A program made the position numbers and the translations under genes. The notes beneath the pieces are model-generated. The model worked only from the letters and a program-made list of their open reading frames with translations. It was not told where the DNA came from and made no database searches. A stretch of DNA of 27,199 bases from Candidatus Pacearchaeota archaeon. GTDB lineage: Archaea > Nanobdellota > Nanobdellia > Pacearchaeales > GW2011-AR1. How positions within the stretch are numbered: position 1 is the stretch's first letter; each line of letters starts with the position of its first letter. Shown piece by piece: positions 20,312-27,199 of the stretch. The DNA is taken from the NCBI GenBank assembly GCA_016784085.1, contig JADHVH010000005.1, forward strand, positions 1-27,199, in the 5' to 3' direction.

Positions 20312-21796
20312 CTATTTTATTTTAATAGGATTTATTGTTTTATGCAATTTTAAAGATTCATTTAATCTAACTTTACTTTCTGAATAAATAGTTATTAATT
20401 TATCTCCTTTTTTTAAGGAATCTCCAACATGAAAATATAAATAACATCCTGAAGATTTATCTGCAGGACATCCAGCTAGTCTAGCCAAAGTATTTATCTT
20501 TTTATTATTTATTTCAATTATTTTTCCAGATTTTTTAGAAAAAATATCTTTCTTAAATTTAGCTGGTTCTAATCCCTTTAAATTTCCTTTTTGAGCCTTA
20601 ATGATTTGTTTAAATTTTTTAAATGCTAATCCCGAATAAAGAATTTCTTTTGCTTTATCAATTCCCTTTCCCTTTTTAACATAATTAGTCATTTCTAAAA
20701 TTTCTCCAGCTAAAAATAAACTTTTTTCCTGTAAATCTTCTGGACCCTTCTCCTTCGGATCAAGTACTTTTATTATATCTATTAATTCTAAAATAGGCCC
20801 AACTCCATTCCCAATAGGTTGCTTACCATCTGTTAAAACAACTTTTAATTTTTTTCTAAAATATTTCCCTAATTTCTCAAAATGATGTTTTAATTCCAGA
20901 GCTTTTTTTCTAGTTACTTTGGATGAGGGCCCATAAGGAATATCTATTAAAATGTATTTGCTTCCAACAGCAAATTTTTTTGCAAGAATAGATGCTAAAA
21001 GTTGAGCAGTGGGATCTATGCTTAATTCTTTCTCAACCTTAATTATTTTTGAATCTGCAGGAACTAAATCTAAAGAACCCCCCCAAACAATAAAAGCATT
21101 TGATTTTTTCATTAATTTTTTTAATTCAAGTGGTTTAAATTCTATTTTAGCCACAGCCTCAATAACATCTGCAGTTCCTGCAGCACTAGTAATTGATTTT
21201 GAAGAAGTTTTTGGAAAAGATAATCCTGCAGCAGCACAAATTGAAACTACAAGGGGAGTGGTCCTATTTCCTGCAACACCTCCAATACAATGTTTATCAA
21301 CAACATATTTAGATTTCCATTTAAAACTATTTCCTGATTTTAAAATTGCTTTAATTAAATAAATTGTTTCCTTAAAATCCATCCCCTTACTATATATAGC
21401 AGAAACAAAAAGAGCAACCTCTGGTTCAGACAATGAATTATTTACAACATCTTTTATTATTTTGAAGATTTCTCGTTTAGATAATTTCTTCCCATCTAAT
21501 TTTTTTTTGATAAATAAAAGGCTTTTGGTAGGAGTAGCAATATTAACATCTATTTTTTGACCTATTTTTAATCCTATTCTTTTTCTTGTTTCAGAAGAAA
21601 CAATAATTTCATTTTCTTTTACAATTCTTTCATCAACAGTATCTGCGAGAGTTGAAATTTCTTTAGGATATTTTGAAAGTGTTTTAAGAGTGATTCTTCC
21701 GGTTTCCTGCAACCCCATTTTTTTTGCAGTTTTTTGATTTATCATAGCTACAGGTAATCCTGCAGACCATTTTAAAAATTTTATTTTTAATTCCAT
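20312..21796 (-). CDS. deoA: AMP phosphorylase (archaeal thymidine phosphorylase-like)
   Basis: Splits AMP (and other NMPs) with phosphate into base and ribose 1,5-bisphosphate, the entry step of the archaeal nucleotide salvage path through R15P isomerase and type III Rubisco. The 494 residues have the archaeal layout: an N-terminal double-psi-barrel-like extension (about 1-88) absent from bacterial thymidine phosphorylase, then the phosphorylase core. The core has DKHCIGGVAGNRTT (167-180), the phosphate loop SSKSITSAAGTADVIEAV (198-215), and a C-terminal domain ending the nucleoside phosphorylase II fold. A GAGG site lies 5-6 nt before the ATG. The other two path enzymes are not in this window, so the pathway cannot be confirmed here. 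Confidence 0.93.
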   Translation of the reverse strand: MELKIKFLKWSAGLPVAMINQKTAKKMGLQETGRITLKTLSKYPKEISTLADTVDERIVKENEIIVSSETRKRIGLKIGQKIDVNIATPTKSLLFIKKKLDGKKLSKREIFKIIKDVVNNSLSEPEVALFVSAIYSKGMDFKETIYLIKAILKSGNSFKWKSKYVVDKHCIGGVAGNRTTPLVVSICAAAGLSFPKTSSKSITSAAGTADVIEAVAKIEFKPLELKKLMKKSNAFIVWGGSLDLVPADSKIIKVEKELSIDPTAQLLASILAKKFAVGSKYILIDIPYGPSSKVTRKKALELKHHFEKLGKYFRKKLKVVLTDGKQPIGNGVGPILELIDIIKVLDPKEKGPEDLQEKSLFLAGEILEMTNYVKKGKGIDKAKEILYSGLAFKKFKQIIKAQKGNLKGLEPAKFKKDIFSKKSGKIIEINNKKINTLARLAGCPADKSSGCYLYFHVGDSLKKGDKLITIYSESKVRLNESLKLHKTINPIKIK

Positions 21797-21840
21797 ATAA
21801 TCCTCTTTTAATAATTGAAATAAAAAAATATAGTTTATAA

Positions 21841-22884
21841 TTATTTAGATTTCTCAGTTCCAGGCAAAAATACACTAGGTTGTTTTTTCTCTCTAAATGT
21901 TTCTAAAATAATTAATAAATATGCTAAAATTAAGGGACCTAAAATAACTCCCATAATTCCAAATAAAAATATCCCTCCAACCATTCCAATTAAAACTATG
22001 GAGGAATGAAGATTGGTTCTTCTAGATACAATTAGGGGCCTTATGAAATTATCTGTTGAAGATGCTAAAATTCCAAATAACATAACTCCTATTGCAGAAA
22101 AAGTATTTCCAGCTATTAATAAATAAATTGCTACAGGAACCCAGATAATTGTAGTTCCAATTATAGGGAAAATACCTGCAATAACAGCTAATATACTTAA
22201 AAGAGCTGCATTTGAAACTCCAAATAAGAAAAATCCAATACCTGCAATAATTCCTTGAGCAATTCCAACTATAACTTGCCCATATAAAACAGAAATAGTT
22301 ATTCCTTTTGAAGATTTAAGTAATTCATTTTCAATTTTTTTTGAAAAAGGAGAAATACTTTCAAGATAGTTTATCAACCCTCTTTTATCTCTCAAAACAA
22401 AAAAGAAAATGAAAAATACTACAATTGTTTGTAAAAATAAAGTGGGAAAATTTACAATTAGATTAGATATAGCATTAACAAAATAATTTCCAAGATCATT
22501 TACAAAAGAATAAATTACTGCTCCTATTTGAGCTGAAAATTCAGGAGAAGCAAATATTGAGGGAAAAGCTGTTTGTAATGGGCTTACAAAATCCATTTGT
22601 TGAGTAGTTAAATAAATTTTAATAGACTGATCAATAAGAATAGGAGTTACAAACCAAAATGGAATTAAAATTAATACTATTAGAATTAAACACATAAAAA
22701 ATGCAGAAAAATTTTTCATGTCAGTCCAATTATAAAATTTATCATAAATTGGACTAAAAATAAATGCTAAAAGAATTCCAAAAATTATAGACAATAAAAT
22801 TGGTTTTAAGAGAAAAAAAGATAAAACTATTAATAATATTAAAATTGCAAGAGAACTTATTTTTCTCAAATAATTAGCTTCCAT
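21841..22884 (-). CDS. AI-2E family (PerM/UPF0118) membrane transporter
   Basis: A 347-residue polytopic membrane protein of the AI-2 exporter (PerM) superfamily. It has about eight helices: a two-helix start (about 8-45), FSPIYDKF after helix 2, a large loop region (about 85-155), and then the conserved C-terminal block GIFPIIGTTIIWVPVAIYL, SSTDNFIRPLIVSR and MGVILGPLILAYL. The family includes exporters and sodium/proton antiporters; autoinducer transport should not be assumed in an archaeon. The promoter TTTATAAA (minus strand, about 22911-22918) lies about 30 nt upstream of the ATG. Confidence 0.9.
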   Translation of the reverse strand: MEANYLRKISSLAILILLIVLSFFLLKPILLSIIFGILLAFIFSPIYDKFYNWTDMKNFSAFFMCLILIVLILIPFWFVTPILIDQSIKIYLTTQQMDFVSPLQTAFPSIFASPEFSAQIGAVIYSFVNDLGNYFVNAISNLIVNFPTLFLQTIVVFFIFFFVLRDKRGLINYLESISPFSKKIENELLKSSKGITISVLYGQVIVGIAQGIIAGIGFFLFGVSNAALLSILAVIAGIFPIIGTTIIWVPVAIYLLIAGNTFSAIGVMLFGILASSTDNFIRPLIVSRRTNLHSSIVLIGMVGGIFLFGIMGVILGPLILAYLLIILETFREKKQPSVFLPGTEKSK

Positions 22885-22908
22885 TTTTACTATTTAAAAA
22901 AGCCTGAC

Positions 22909-22920
22909 AAATTTATAAAG
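22909..22920 (-). promoter_or_regulatory. TATA (box A) for the AI-2E transporter gene
   Basis: The minus strand reads CTTTATAAATTT about 30 nt before the ATG at 22884. Confidence 0.5.
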
Positions 22921-22941
22921 CTTTGGAAATATATGAAAAAG

Positions 22942-22949
22942 TTTATAAG
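22942..22949 (+). promoter_or_regulatory. TATA-like box upstream of the 236-residue protein
   Basis: TTTATAAG lies only 7-14 nt before the ATG at 22956 but about 26 nt before the in-frame ATG at 22971. It argues that translation may start at the second ATG from a leaderless message. Confidence 0.4.
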
Positions 22950-22955
22950 TAAATC

Positions 22956-23666
22956 ATGAGAAAAGAATATATGAATTTTATAAAAAAAATTGTTGATAAT
23001 AAAGTTGACAGTCTTGTTCATGCTCAATTTCAAAAATTTAGTAAAGGAGAGTTTAGAGACAAGGCCATTATTAAAGTTAAAAAAACAAATAAAAAATATA
23101 ATGTAACTACCAGTGCAGAATTTGCAAATGAACTTGTAAAAAATGTTGCAGAAGAATTATCAAAAAATAAAACTCTTATAAAAGGGGCAATTGTTTCAAC
23201 ATCTGATTTAACAGATAAATTAGATTTCAAAGATAAAAAACAATTTCAAGGTGTTAAAAGATATTTAATAGAAAAAGAAATGTCTGGAGATGAAATTTTA
23301 AAACTATTAGAAAATTTTCCAAAATCTTTTTTCGCCCTAAGTTTTGAATCAGAAAAATCTAAATTAAAAATAAAACCAAAAGCACCAAAGTCTGCTAAAG
23401 CTAAAAGTAGTGAGAAAAATCCTAAACCTGATTTTTGTAGATTATCCACAACAAATGAAGCATTAGGTCAAAGCTTTGTAATTGAAACTACTGATTTCAA
23501 GGTAGCAGAAATAAATCATACTTTTTTTATTGAAGATATAATTTTTCCAAAAGGAGAGACAGATTACTCAAAAATACGTGAAATGGCCAAAAGAAAGGGA
23601 AGAATTGTAAGAACATCCATCATAGATGAAAAAGAATCTTCAAAAGAAATCAAGTTCGAAGCTTAG
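22956..23666 (+). CDS. unknown soluble protein, two-part
   Basis: A 236-residue soluble protein (231 if the ATG at 22971 is used, which a TATA-like box supports). Residues 1-135 are an alpha/beta region with many Lys and a FANELVKNVAEEL helix. A Lys/Pro/Ala-rich linker (about 137-157) is followed by a second domain (158-236) with LSTTNEALGQSFVIET. The sharp linker suggests two separately folded domains. No catalytic motif is evident and no family was recognised. It lies between a transporter and a Cys-rich anchored protein with separate promoters, so the context says little. Confidence 0.75.
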   Translation: MRKEYMNFIKKIVDNKVDSLVHAQFQKFSKGEFRDKAIIKVKKTNKKYNVTTSAEFANELVKNVAEELSKNKTLIKGAIVSTSDLTDKLDFKDKKQFQGVKRYLIEKEMSGDEILKLLENFPKSFFALSFESEKSKLKIKPKAPKSAKAKSSEKNPKPDFCRLSTTNEALGQSFVIETTDFKVAEINHTFFIEDIIFPKGETDYSKIREMAKRKGRIVRTSIIDEKESSKEIKFEA

Positions 23667-23700
23667 ATATATTTTTATATGATTATTTCTTAAAATAATT

Positions 23701-24063
23701 ATGAAAAAGTGGATTTGGATTTTAATTATAATATTAATTCTTCTTATCGGAGGATATTTTGGTTGGAAATCAATTTTTAGACAACAAACAGAAACAATTG
23801 GGCAAATTGGATATTCGGAACAAGAAGAAATTAATCAATTATTCTGTGCTTCTGAAGGAGAAATTTATTTTGATTCTACAACAGGAGAAAGTAATGAGTG
23901 TTGTGAAGGATTAGTTCCTAAAACAGGACTCCCAGATGGAGGCCCTGCAGAATGTGAAGAATTTTCTCAAATGGATGGTTGGAGTACTATCTGCACTAAC
24001 TGTGGTAATAGCATTTGTGAATCATGGGAAAACAAATGTATTTGTCCTGAAGACTGTGCTTAA
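23701..24063 (+). CDS. small Cys-rich membrane-anchored surface protein
   Basis: A 120-residue protein with an N-terminal membrane anchor (about 3-21). Its extracytoplasmic part holds ten cysteines (49, 67, 68, 85, 98, 101, 106, 113, 115, 119). The end, CGNSICESWENKCICPEDC (101-119), is the same kind of module as CGDSICSEKENN...C...DC in the M64-like peptidase (484-502). The cysteines probably form disulfides outside the cell. Function unknown; the shared module suggests a common partner or stabilising role at the surface. Confidence 0.8.
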   Translation: MKKWIWILIIILILLIGGYFGWKSIFRQQTETIGQIGYSEQEEINQLFCASEGEIYFDSTTGESNECCEGLVPKTGLPDGGPAECEEFSQMDGWSTICTNCGNSICESWENKCICPEDCA

Positions 24064-24078
24064 TCCTCTTCTCCAAAG

Positions 24079-24089
24079 CTTTAAAAAGC
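24079..24089 (+). promoter_or_regulatory. probable TATA (box A) of the ribosomal-protein operon
   Basis: GCTTTAAAAAG would place the transcript start near 24110, giving a leader of about 55 nt before uL3. This differs from the leaderless pattern elsewhere in the window. The leader contains hairpin GTTAT/ATAAC (24131-24145). Confidence 0.45.
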
Positions 24090-24165
24090 CTTATTTTCTA
24101 GATAAAATATCCAGGGTAGAAATAAAAAATGTTATCCGCAATAACAAACCTAACAAAGTTAACAA

Positions 24166-25113
24166 ATGCCTACAAGTCGATCACCAAGAAAAGGAAGTTT
24201 GCAGTTTTGGCCCAGAAAAAGAGTCAATAAATTTCTACCTAGTGTAAACTGGAATGCTATTAATTCTGGAAAGAATCTTAAGGGATTTATTTGCTATAAG
24301 GTTGGAATGGGTTCTGCCTATGTTAAAGACAATACTCCTGATTCTATGACCAAAGGTAAAAAGATTTATCTTCCTGTAACTATCTTAGAATGCCCTACAA
24401 TGAAAATGTTTTCCATTAGATTTTATAAAAATGGAAAAGTTTCAAAAGAGATTCTTTCTCCAAATATTGACAAGGAATTAAAAAAGAAGCTAAAAGTTCC
24501 CAAAACATATTCTAAAAAAATTGAAGATATTAAATTAGAAGATTATGAAGATATTAGAGTTATATTTTATTCTCAGGTTAAAAAAACAAATATCAAGAAA
24601 AAACCAGATGTGGTTGAAATTGGACTTGTTGGAACTTTAGAAGAAAAAAATAATTTTATTAAAGAAAATCTTACAAAAGAAATATCTGTATTAGACTTCT
24701 TTGAAAAAGGGCAGATTATTGATTTAAGAGGATTAACAAAAGGAAAAGGTTTTTCAGGGCCTGTTAAGAAATTTGGAATTAAACTTAAAAAGAAAAAATC
24801 TGAAAAAGGACAAAGAAGACCAGGAAGTTTAGGACCTTGGCATCCAGCAAGAGTTACTTTTAGAGCACCTCAAGCAGGTCAATTAGGAATGTTTACAAGA
24901 ATTATTTACAATAATAATATTTTAGAGATGGGAAGTTCTGAAGGGAAAAAAGAACTTAAGGGATTCAAAAAATTTGGAGATGTAAAATCAGATTATATTA
25001 TTGTTAAAGGATCTCTTCAGGGAGCTTCAAAAAGACAATTATTATTAACAGCACCTTTAAGGCCAACAAAAAAACAAACTAAAAAAGATTTTGAATTTAT
25101 TGAATTAAAATGA
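24166..25113 (+). CDS. rpl3: 50S ribosomal protein L3 (uL3)
   Basis: The first gene of the archaeal S10-type operon. uL3 is an early assembly protein whose loop reaches the peptidyl-transferase centre. The 315 residues fit the archaeal/eukaryotic form, with N-terminus SPRKGSLQFWPRKR (6-19), DLRGLTKGKGFSGPVKKFG (about 185-203) and the GQRRPGSLGPWHPARV core loop. The start is the conserved Met-Pro-Thr. It overlaps the next gene by 4 bp. A 33-codon out-of-frame ORF (24129-24230) overlaps its start. Confidence 0.97.
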   Translation: MPTSRSPRKGSLQFWPRKRVNKFLPSVNWNAINSGKNLKGFICYKVGMGSAYVKDNTPDSMTKGKKIYLPVTILECPTMKMFSIRFYKNGKVSKEILSPNIDKELKKKLKVPKTYSKKIEDIKLEDYEDIRVIFYSQVKKTNIKKKPDVVEIGLVGTLEEKNNFIKENLTKEISVLDFFEKGQIIDLRGLTKGKGFSGPVKKFGIKLKKKKSEKGQRRPGSLGPWHPARVTFRAPQAGQLGMFTRIIYNNNILEMGSSEGKKELKGFKKFGDVKSDYIIVKGSLQGASKRQLLLTAPLRPTKKQTKKDFEFIELK

Positions 25114-25904
25114 AAGCAAATATATTAGATATAAACGGTAAAAAAACCAAGACTATAGATCTTCCTAAATGTTTTTCAAAAAAAGTTAGAGAAGACATTG
25201 TTATGAAAATTATTGAAACTCAAAAAAATATTCAACCCTATGGTCCTTCACCTGTAGCTGGAAAACAACATGCTGCAAAAGGAAAAGTAGTCCATAGAAG
25301 ACATGTATGGAGAAGTGGATATGGGAGAGGAAGTTCTAGAGTTCCATTAAAAATATTCTCTCAAAAAGGATCTCAATTTAATTGGGAAGCTGCAGAAGTT
25401 CCAAATGCAAGAGGTGGAATGAGGGCTCACCCCCCAAAACCAGCTTCAATGGTAAATACTAAAACAATAAATAAAAAAGAATTGAAACTAGGACTTATTT
25501 CTGCAATAAGTGCTACAGCTATGGAAAAAAAGATTTTGAAAAGATATGCTACATTAAATGAAAAAATTGAAAACCTCCCATTAGTTACAGAATCTAAACT
25601 AACTACACTAAAAACAAAAGATTTAATTTCAAGTATAAAAAAGATTTTAGGAAAAGAATTATATAAAATTGCAGAAATTAAAAAAAGTGTTAGGCCTGGA
25701 AAAGGAAAGCTAAGAGGAAGAAAATACAAGAAAAATGCAGGATTATTAATAGTAATAGGTAAAAAAGAAAAATTAAAAACAAATTCTTTTGATATTCAAT
25801 CTGTAAATAATTTAGGTGTTACAGATTTAGCTAAAGGTGGTTCTGGAAGGCTTACTCTTTATACAGAAGAAGCAATTAAAGATTTAGGAGAAAAATTCAA
25901 ATGA
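25110..25904 (+). CDS. rpl4: 50S ribosomal protein L4 (uL4)
   Basis: 264 residues, archaeal/eukaryotic uL4. The long extension lining the exit tunnel is visible in the basic segment AGKQHAAKGKVVHRRHVWRS (residues 50-69), followed by GRGSSRVP and the conserved GGMRAHPPKP. The C-terminal globular part includes RPGKGKLRGRKYKK. Four-base overlaps on both sides (uL3 and uL23) imply coupled translation. In some organisms uL4 also represses its own operon; nothing here proves that. Confidence 0.97.
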   Translation: MKANILDINGKKTKTIDLPKCFSKKVREDIVMKIIETQKNIQPYGPSPVAGKQHAAKGKVVHRRHVWRSGYGRGSSRVPLKIFSQKGSQFNWEAAEVPNARGGMRAHPPKPASMVNTKTINKKELKLGLISAISATAMEKKILKRYATLNEKIENLPLVTESKLTTLKTKDLISSIKKILGKELYKIAEIKKSVRPGKGKLRGRKYKKNAGLLIVIGKKEKLKTNSFDIQSVNNLGVTDLAKGGSGRLTLYTEEAIKDLGEKFK

Positions 25905-26137
25905 GACTTGTAGTAACTGAAAAAGCTGTTATGATGATTGAATCTCAAAATGTTCTTACTTTTAAAACAGATAAAAATAAGAAAAAAGATCAAATTAAAA
26001 AAGAAATTGAAGATCTTTTTGATATCAAAATACAAAAAACTAGGACTTTGATTAGAAATAATATTAAATATGTCTATGTTAAATTAAAAAAAGAATTTCC
26101 AGCTATTGACATAGCTACCAAACTAGGAGTAATATAA
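25901..26137 (+). CDS. rpl23: 50S ribosomal protein L23 (uL23)
   Basis: 78 residues, the compact archaeal form of uL23, which sits at the tunnel exit and docks the signal recognition particle. It begins MRLVVTEKAVMMIE, with the conserved TEKA, and has the NIKYVYVKLKKEFPAIDIATKLG end. It overlaps uL4 by 4 bp and uL2 by 1 bp. Confidence 0.96.
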   Translation: MRLVVTEKAVMMIESQNVLTFKTDKNKKKDQIKKEIEDLFDIKIQKTRTLIRNNIKYVYVKLKKEFPAIDIATKLGVI

Positions 26138-26832
26138 TGGGAAAAAGAATTATACAACAAGCAAGAGGACATGGAAGTTCAACCTATAGAGTTAGAAAAA
26201 AAGCATTTAGATATTTACTAAGATATCCTAAACATCTTGAGGGAGAAGGAATTGTTATTAAACTATTAGATTCTGCAGCCCACACTGCACCTTTAGCAAA
26301 AATAAAATATGATAAGGGAACATTTTATATGCCTGCATTTAAAAATATGTATGAAGGGCAAACAATAAGTTTTTCAAAAGAAATTAAAAAAGGAAATATT
26401 GTGAAACTAAAAGATATTCCTCTTAAAACTAAAATATATAATATTGAATCAAGACCTGGAGATGGAGGAAAATTTATTAAAACAGGCGGAAGTTCTGCAA
26501 TGGTAAACAAAGTTATTGGAGAAGAAGTATTTATTTTAATGCCTTCAAAGAAAGAAAAAAAGTTCCATAAAAACTGTAGAGCAGTTATTGGGGCGGCTGC
26601 AGGGGCAGGTAGACTAGATAAACCTGTAGTTAAAGCTGGTAAAAAGTTCCACATTAAAAAATCAAAAAGTAAACTATGGCCAAGAACTTCTGCAGTAAAG
26701 ATGAATGCAATTGATCATCCTTTCGGATCTGGAAGAGCTAAGAATCCAAAAAGTAAGGTAGCTAAGAGAAATTCCCCTCCAGGAAGAAAAGTTGGATTAA
26801 TAAGACCAAGAAGAACAGGTAAAAAGAAATAA
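26137..26832 (+). CDS. rpl2: 50S ribosomal protein L2 (uL2)
   Basis: 231 residues, archaeal uL2, needed for subunit joining and peptidyl transfer. It begins MGKRIIQQARGHGSSTYRVR and carries the SRPGDGGKFIKTGGSSA core. The C-terminal DHPFGSGRAKNP segment contains the conserved functional histidine of the family, and the chain ends in GLIRPRRTGKKK. It overlaps uL23 by one base (TAATG) and is followed after 1 nt by uS19. Confidence 0.97.
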   Translation: MGKRIIQQARGHGSSTYRVRKKAFRYLLRYPKHLEGEGIVIKLLDSAAHTAPLAKIKYDKGTFYMPAFKNMYEGQTISFSKEIKKGNIVKLKDIPLKTKIYNIESRPGDGGKFIKTGGSSAMVNKVIGEEVFILMPSKKEKKFHKNCRAVIGAAAGAGRLDKPVVKAGKKFHIKKSKSKLWPRTSAVKMNAIDHPFGSGRAKNPKSKVAKRNSPPGRKVGLIRPRRTGKKK

Positions 26833-26833
26833 A

Positions 26834-27199
26834 ATGGAATTAAGAAAAAAAGAATTTAAATTTAAAGGGAAAACCCTTGAGGAATTAAAAACTTTAGATA
26901 TTCGTGAATTTGCTAAATATTTAAATTCAAGACAAAGAAGAACTGTATTAAGACAATTTCAAAAAATAGAGGGTTTTGTAAATAGGGCTAAGGAAAAAAT
27001 TGAAAAAGGAAAAAAAGTCAAGACACATCTAAGAGATATTGTTGTAGTTCCTGAAATGGTTGGAATGAAAATTGGAATTTACAATGGTCAAAATTTTACT
27101 CAAATAGAAATTATAAAAGAAATGCTTGGACATAAATTTGGAGAATTTTCACCTACAAGAAATAAAGTAAATCATGGAAGTGCAGGAGTTGGAGCTACA
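26834..27199 (+). CDS. rps19: 30S ribosomal protein S19 (uS19), cut by window end
   Basis: 122 codons from ATG at 26834 run to the window edge without a stop. The N-terminus MELRKKEFKFKGKTLEEL and the segment SRQRRTVLRQF (32-42) match archaeal uS19. The core HLRDIVVVPEMVGMKIGIYN and KFGEFSPTRNKVNHG also match. The protein binds the head of the small subunit near the P site. Only the last residues should be missing. Confidence 0.95.
   Translation, partial: MELRKKEFKFKGKTLEELKTLDIREFAKYLNSRQRRTVLRQFQKIEGFVNRAKEKIEKGKKVKTHLRDIVVVPEMVGMKIGIYNGQNFTQIEIIKEMLGHKFGEFSPTRNKVNHGSAGVGAT

Noticed and set aside
23936..24247. 103-codon frame overlapping the Cys-rich protein and uL3
   Set aside because: It is a shadow frame: both genes it overlaps are supported by clear features, and its own product has no coherent pattern.
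1..27199. CRISPR arrays, insertion sequences, rRNA genes, integration sites
   Set aside because: No regular spacer-repeat series, transposase, inverted terminal repeats or rRNA sequence was seen. The only tandem repeat is coding, in tfe.

Overview
The window is strongly AT-rich, densely packed archaeal chromosome. Archaeal hallmarks are transcription factor E, deoxyhypusine synthase, the GatD amidotransferase subunit, an archaeal/eukaryotic-type prolyl-tRNA synthetase, the ribosomal order uL3-uL4-uL23-uL2-uS19, and starts that lie about 25 nt after TATA-like boxes (leaderless mRNAs). Short proteins, gaps of 0-30 bp, a bacterial-looking truncated alanyl-tRNA synthetase and many small membrane or Cys-rich surface proteins point to a small-genome DPANN archaeon (Pacearchaeota/Woesearchaeota-like). 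That placement is an inference from gene content, not a phylogeny. No rRNA, CRISPR array or insertion sequence was seen.

Layout. 1-3245: a small SD-led membrane protein on +, then on the minus strand tRNA-Arg(TCG), an aromatic amino-acid-type permease, a small membrane protein and GatD. 3316-4215: a membrane-anchored HtrA-like protease. 4212-5450: a minus-strand operon of three overlapping genes, two of them related membrane proteins with EF-hand loops. It diverges from a tandem Lrp/AsnC-type regulator (5548-6510) whose promoter is bracketed by an inverted repeat. 6542-7987: ProRS. 7988-8438: a 40-codon ORF, a candidate structured RNA element and a TATA-containing direct repeat. 8439-11488: an operon of deoxyhypusine synthase, a PLP fold-III decarboxylase and a DHH phosphoesterase. 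11658-12723: small membrane proteins and a SpoIIM-like protein; a rhomboid protease and TFE (with a lysine-rich repeat tail) complete a TFE-rhomboid-SpoIIM operon up to 14269. 14393-15318: a coupled pair of unknown coiled-coil proteins. 15362-17053: short AlaRS. 17054-20000: a transglutaminase-like membrane protein behind tRNA-Ser(TGA), and an M64-like metallopeptidase. 20003-23666: a small conserved protein, AMP phosphorylase, an AI-2E-type transporter and an unknown protein. 23701-24063: a Cys-rich anchored protein. 24166-27199: the start of the ribosomal-protein operon, with uS19 cut by the window edge.

Together the genes serve translation (two tRNAs, two aminoacyl-tRNA synthetases, GatD, hypusine formation, ribosomal proteins), transcription initiation (TFE, Lrp-like) and a sizeable cell-surface set (HtrA, rhomboid, transglutaminase-like, M64 peptidase, Cys-rich anchored proteins, EF-hand membrane proteins). 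The best candidates for something undescribed are the EF-hand operon with its neighbouring palindromic operator, the TFE with an H1-like repeat tail, and the structured element at 8144-8246.
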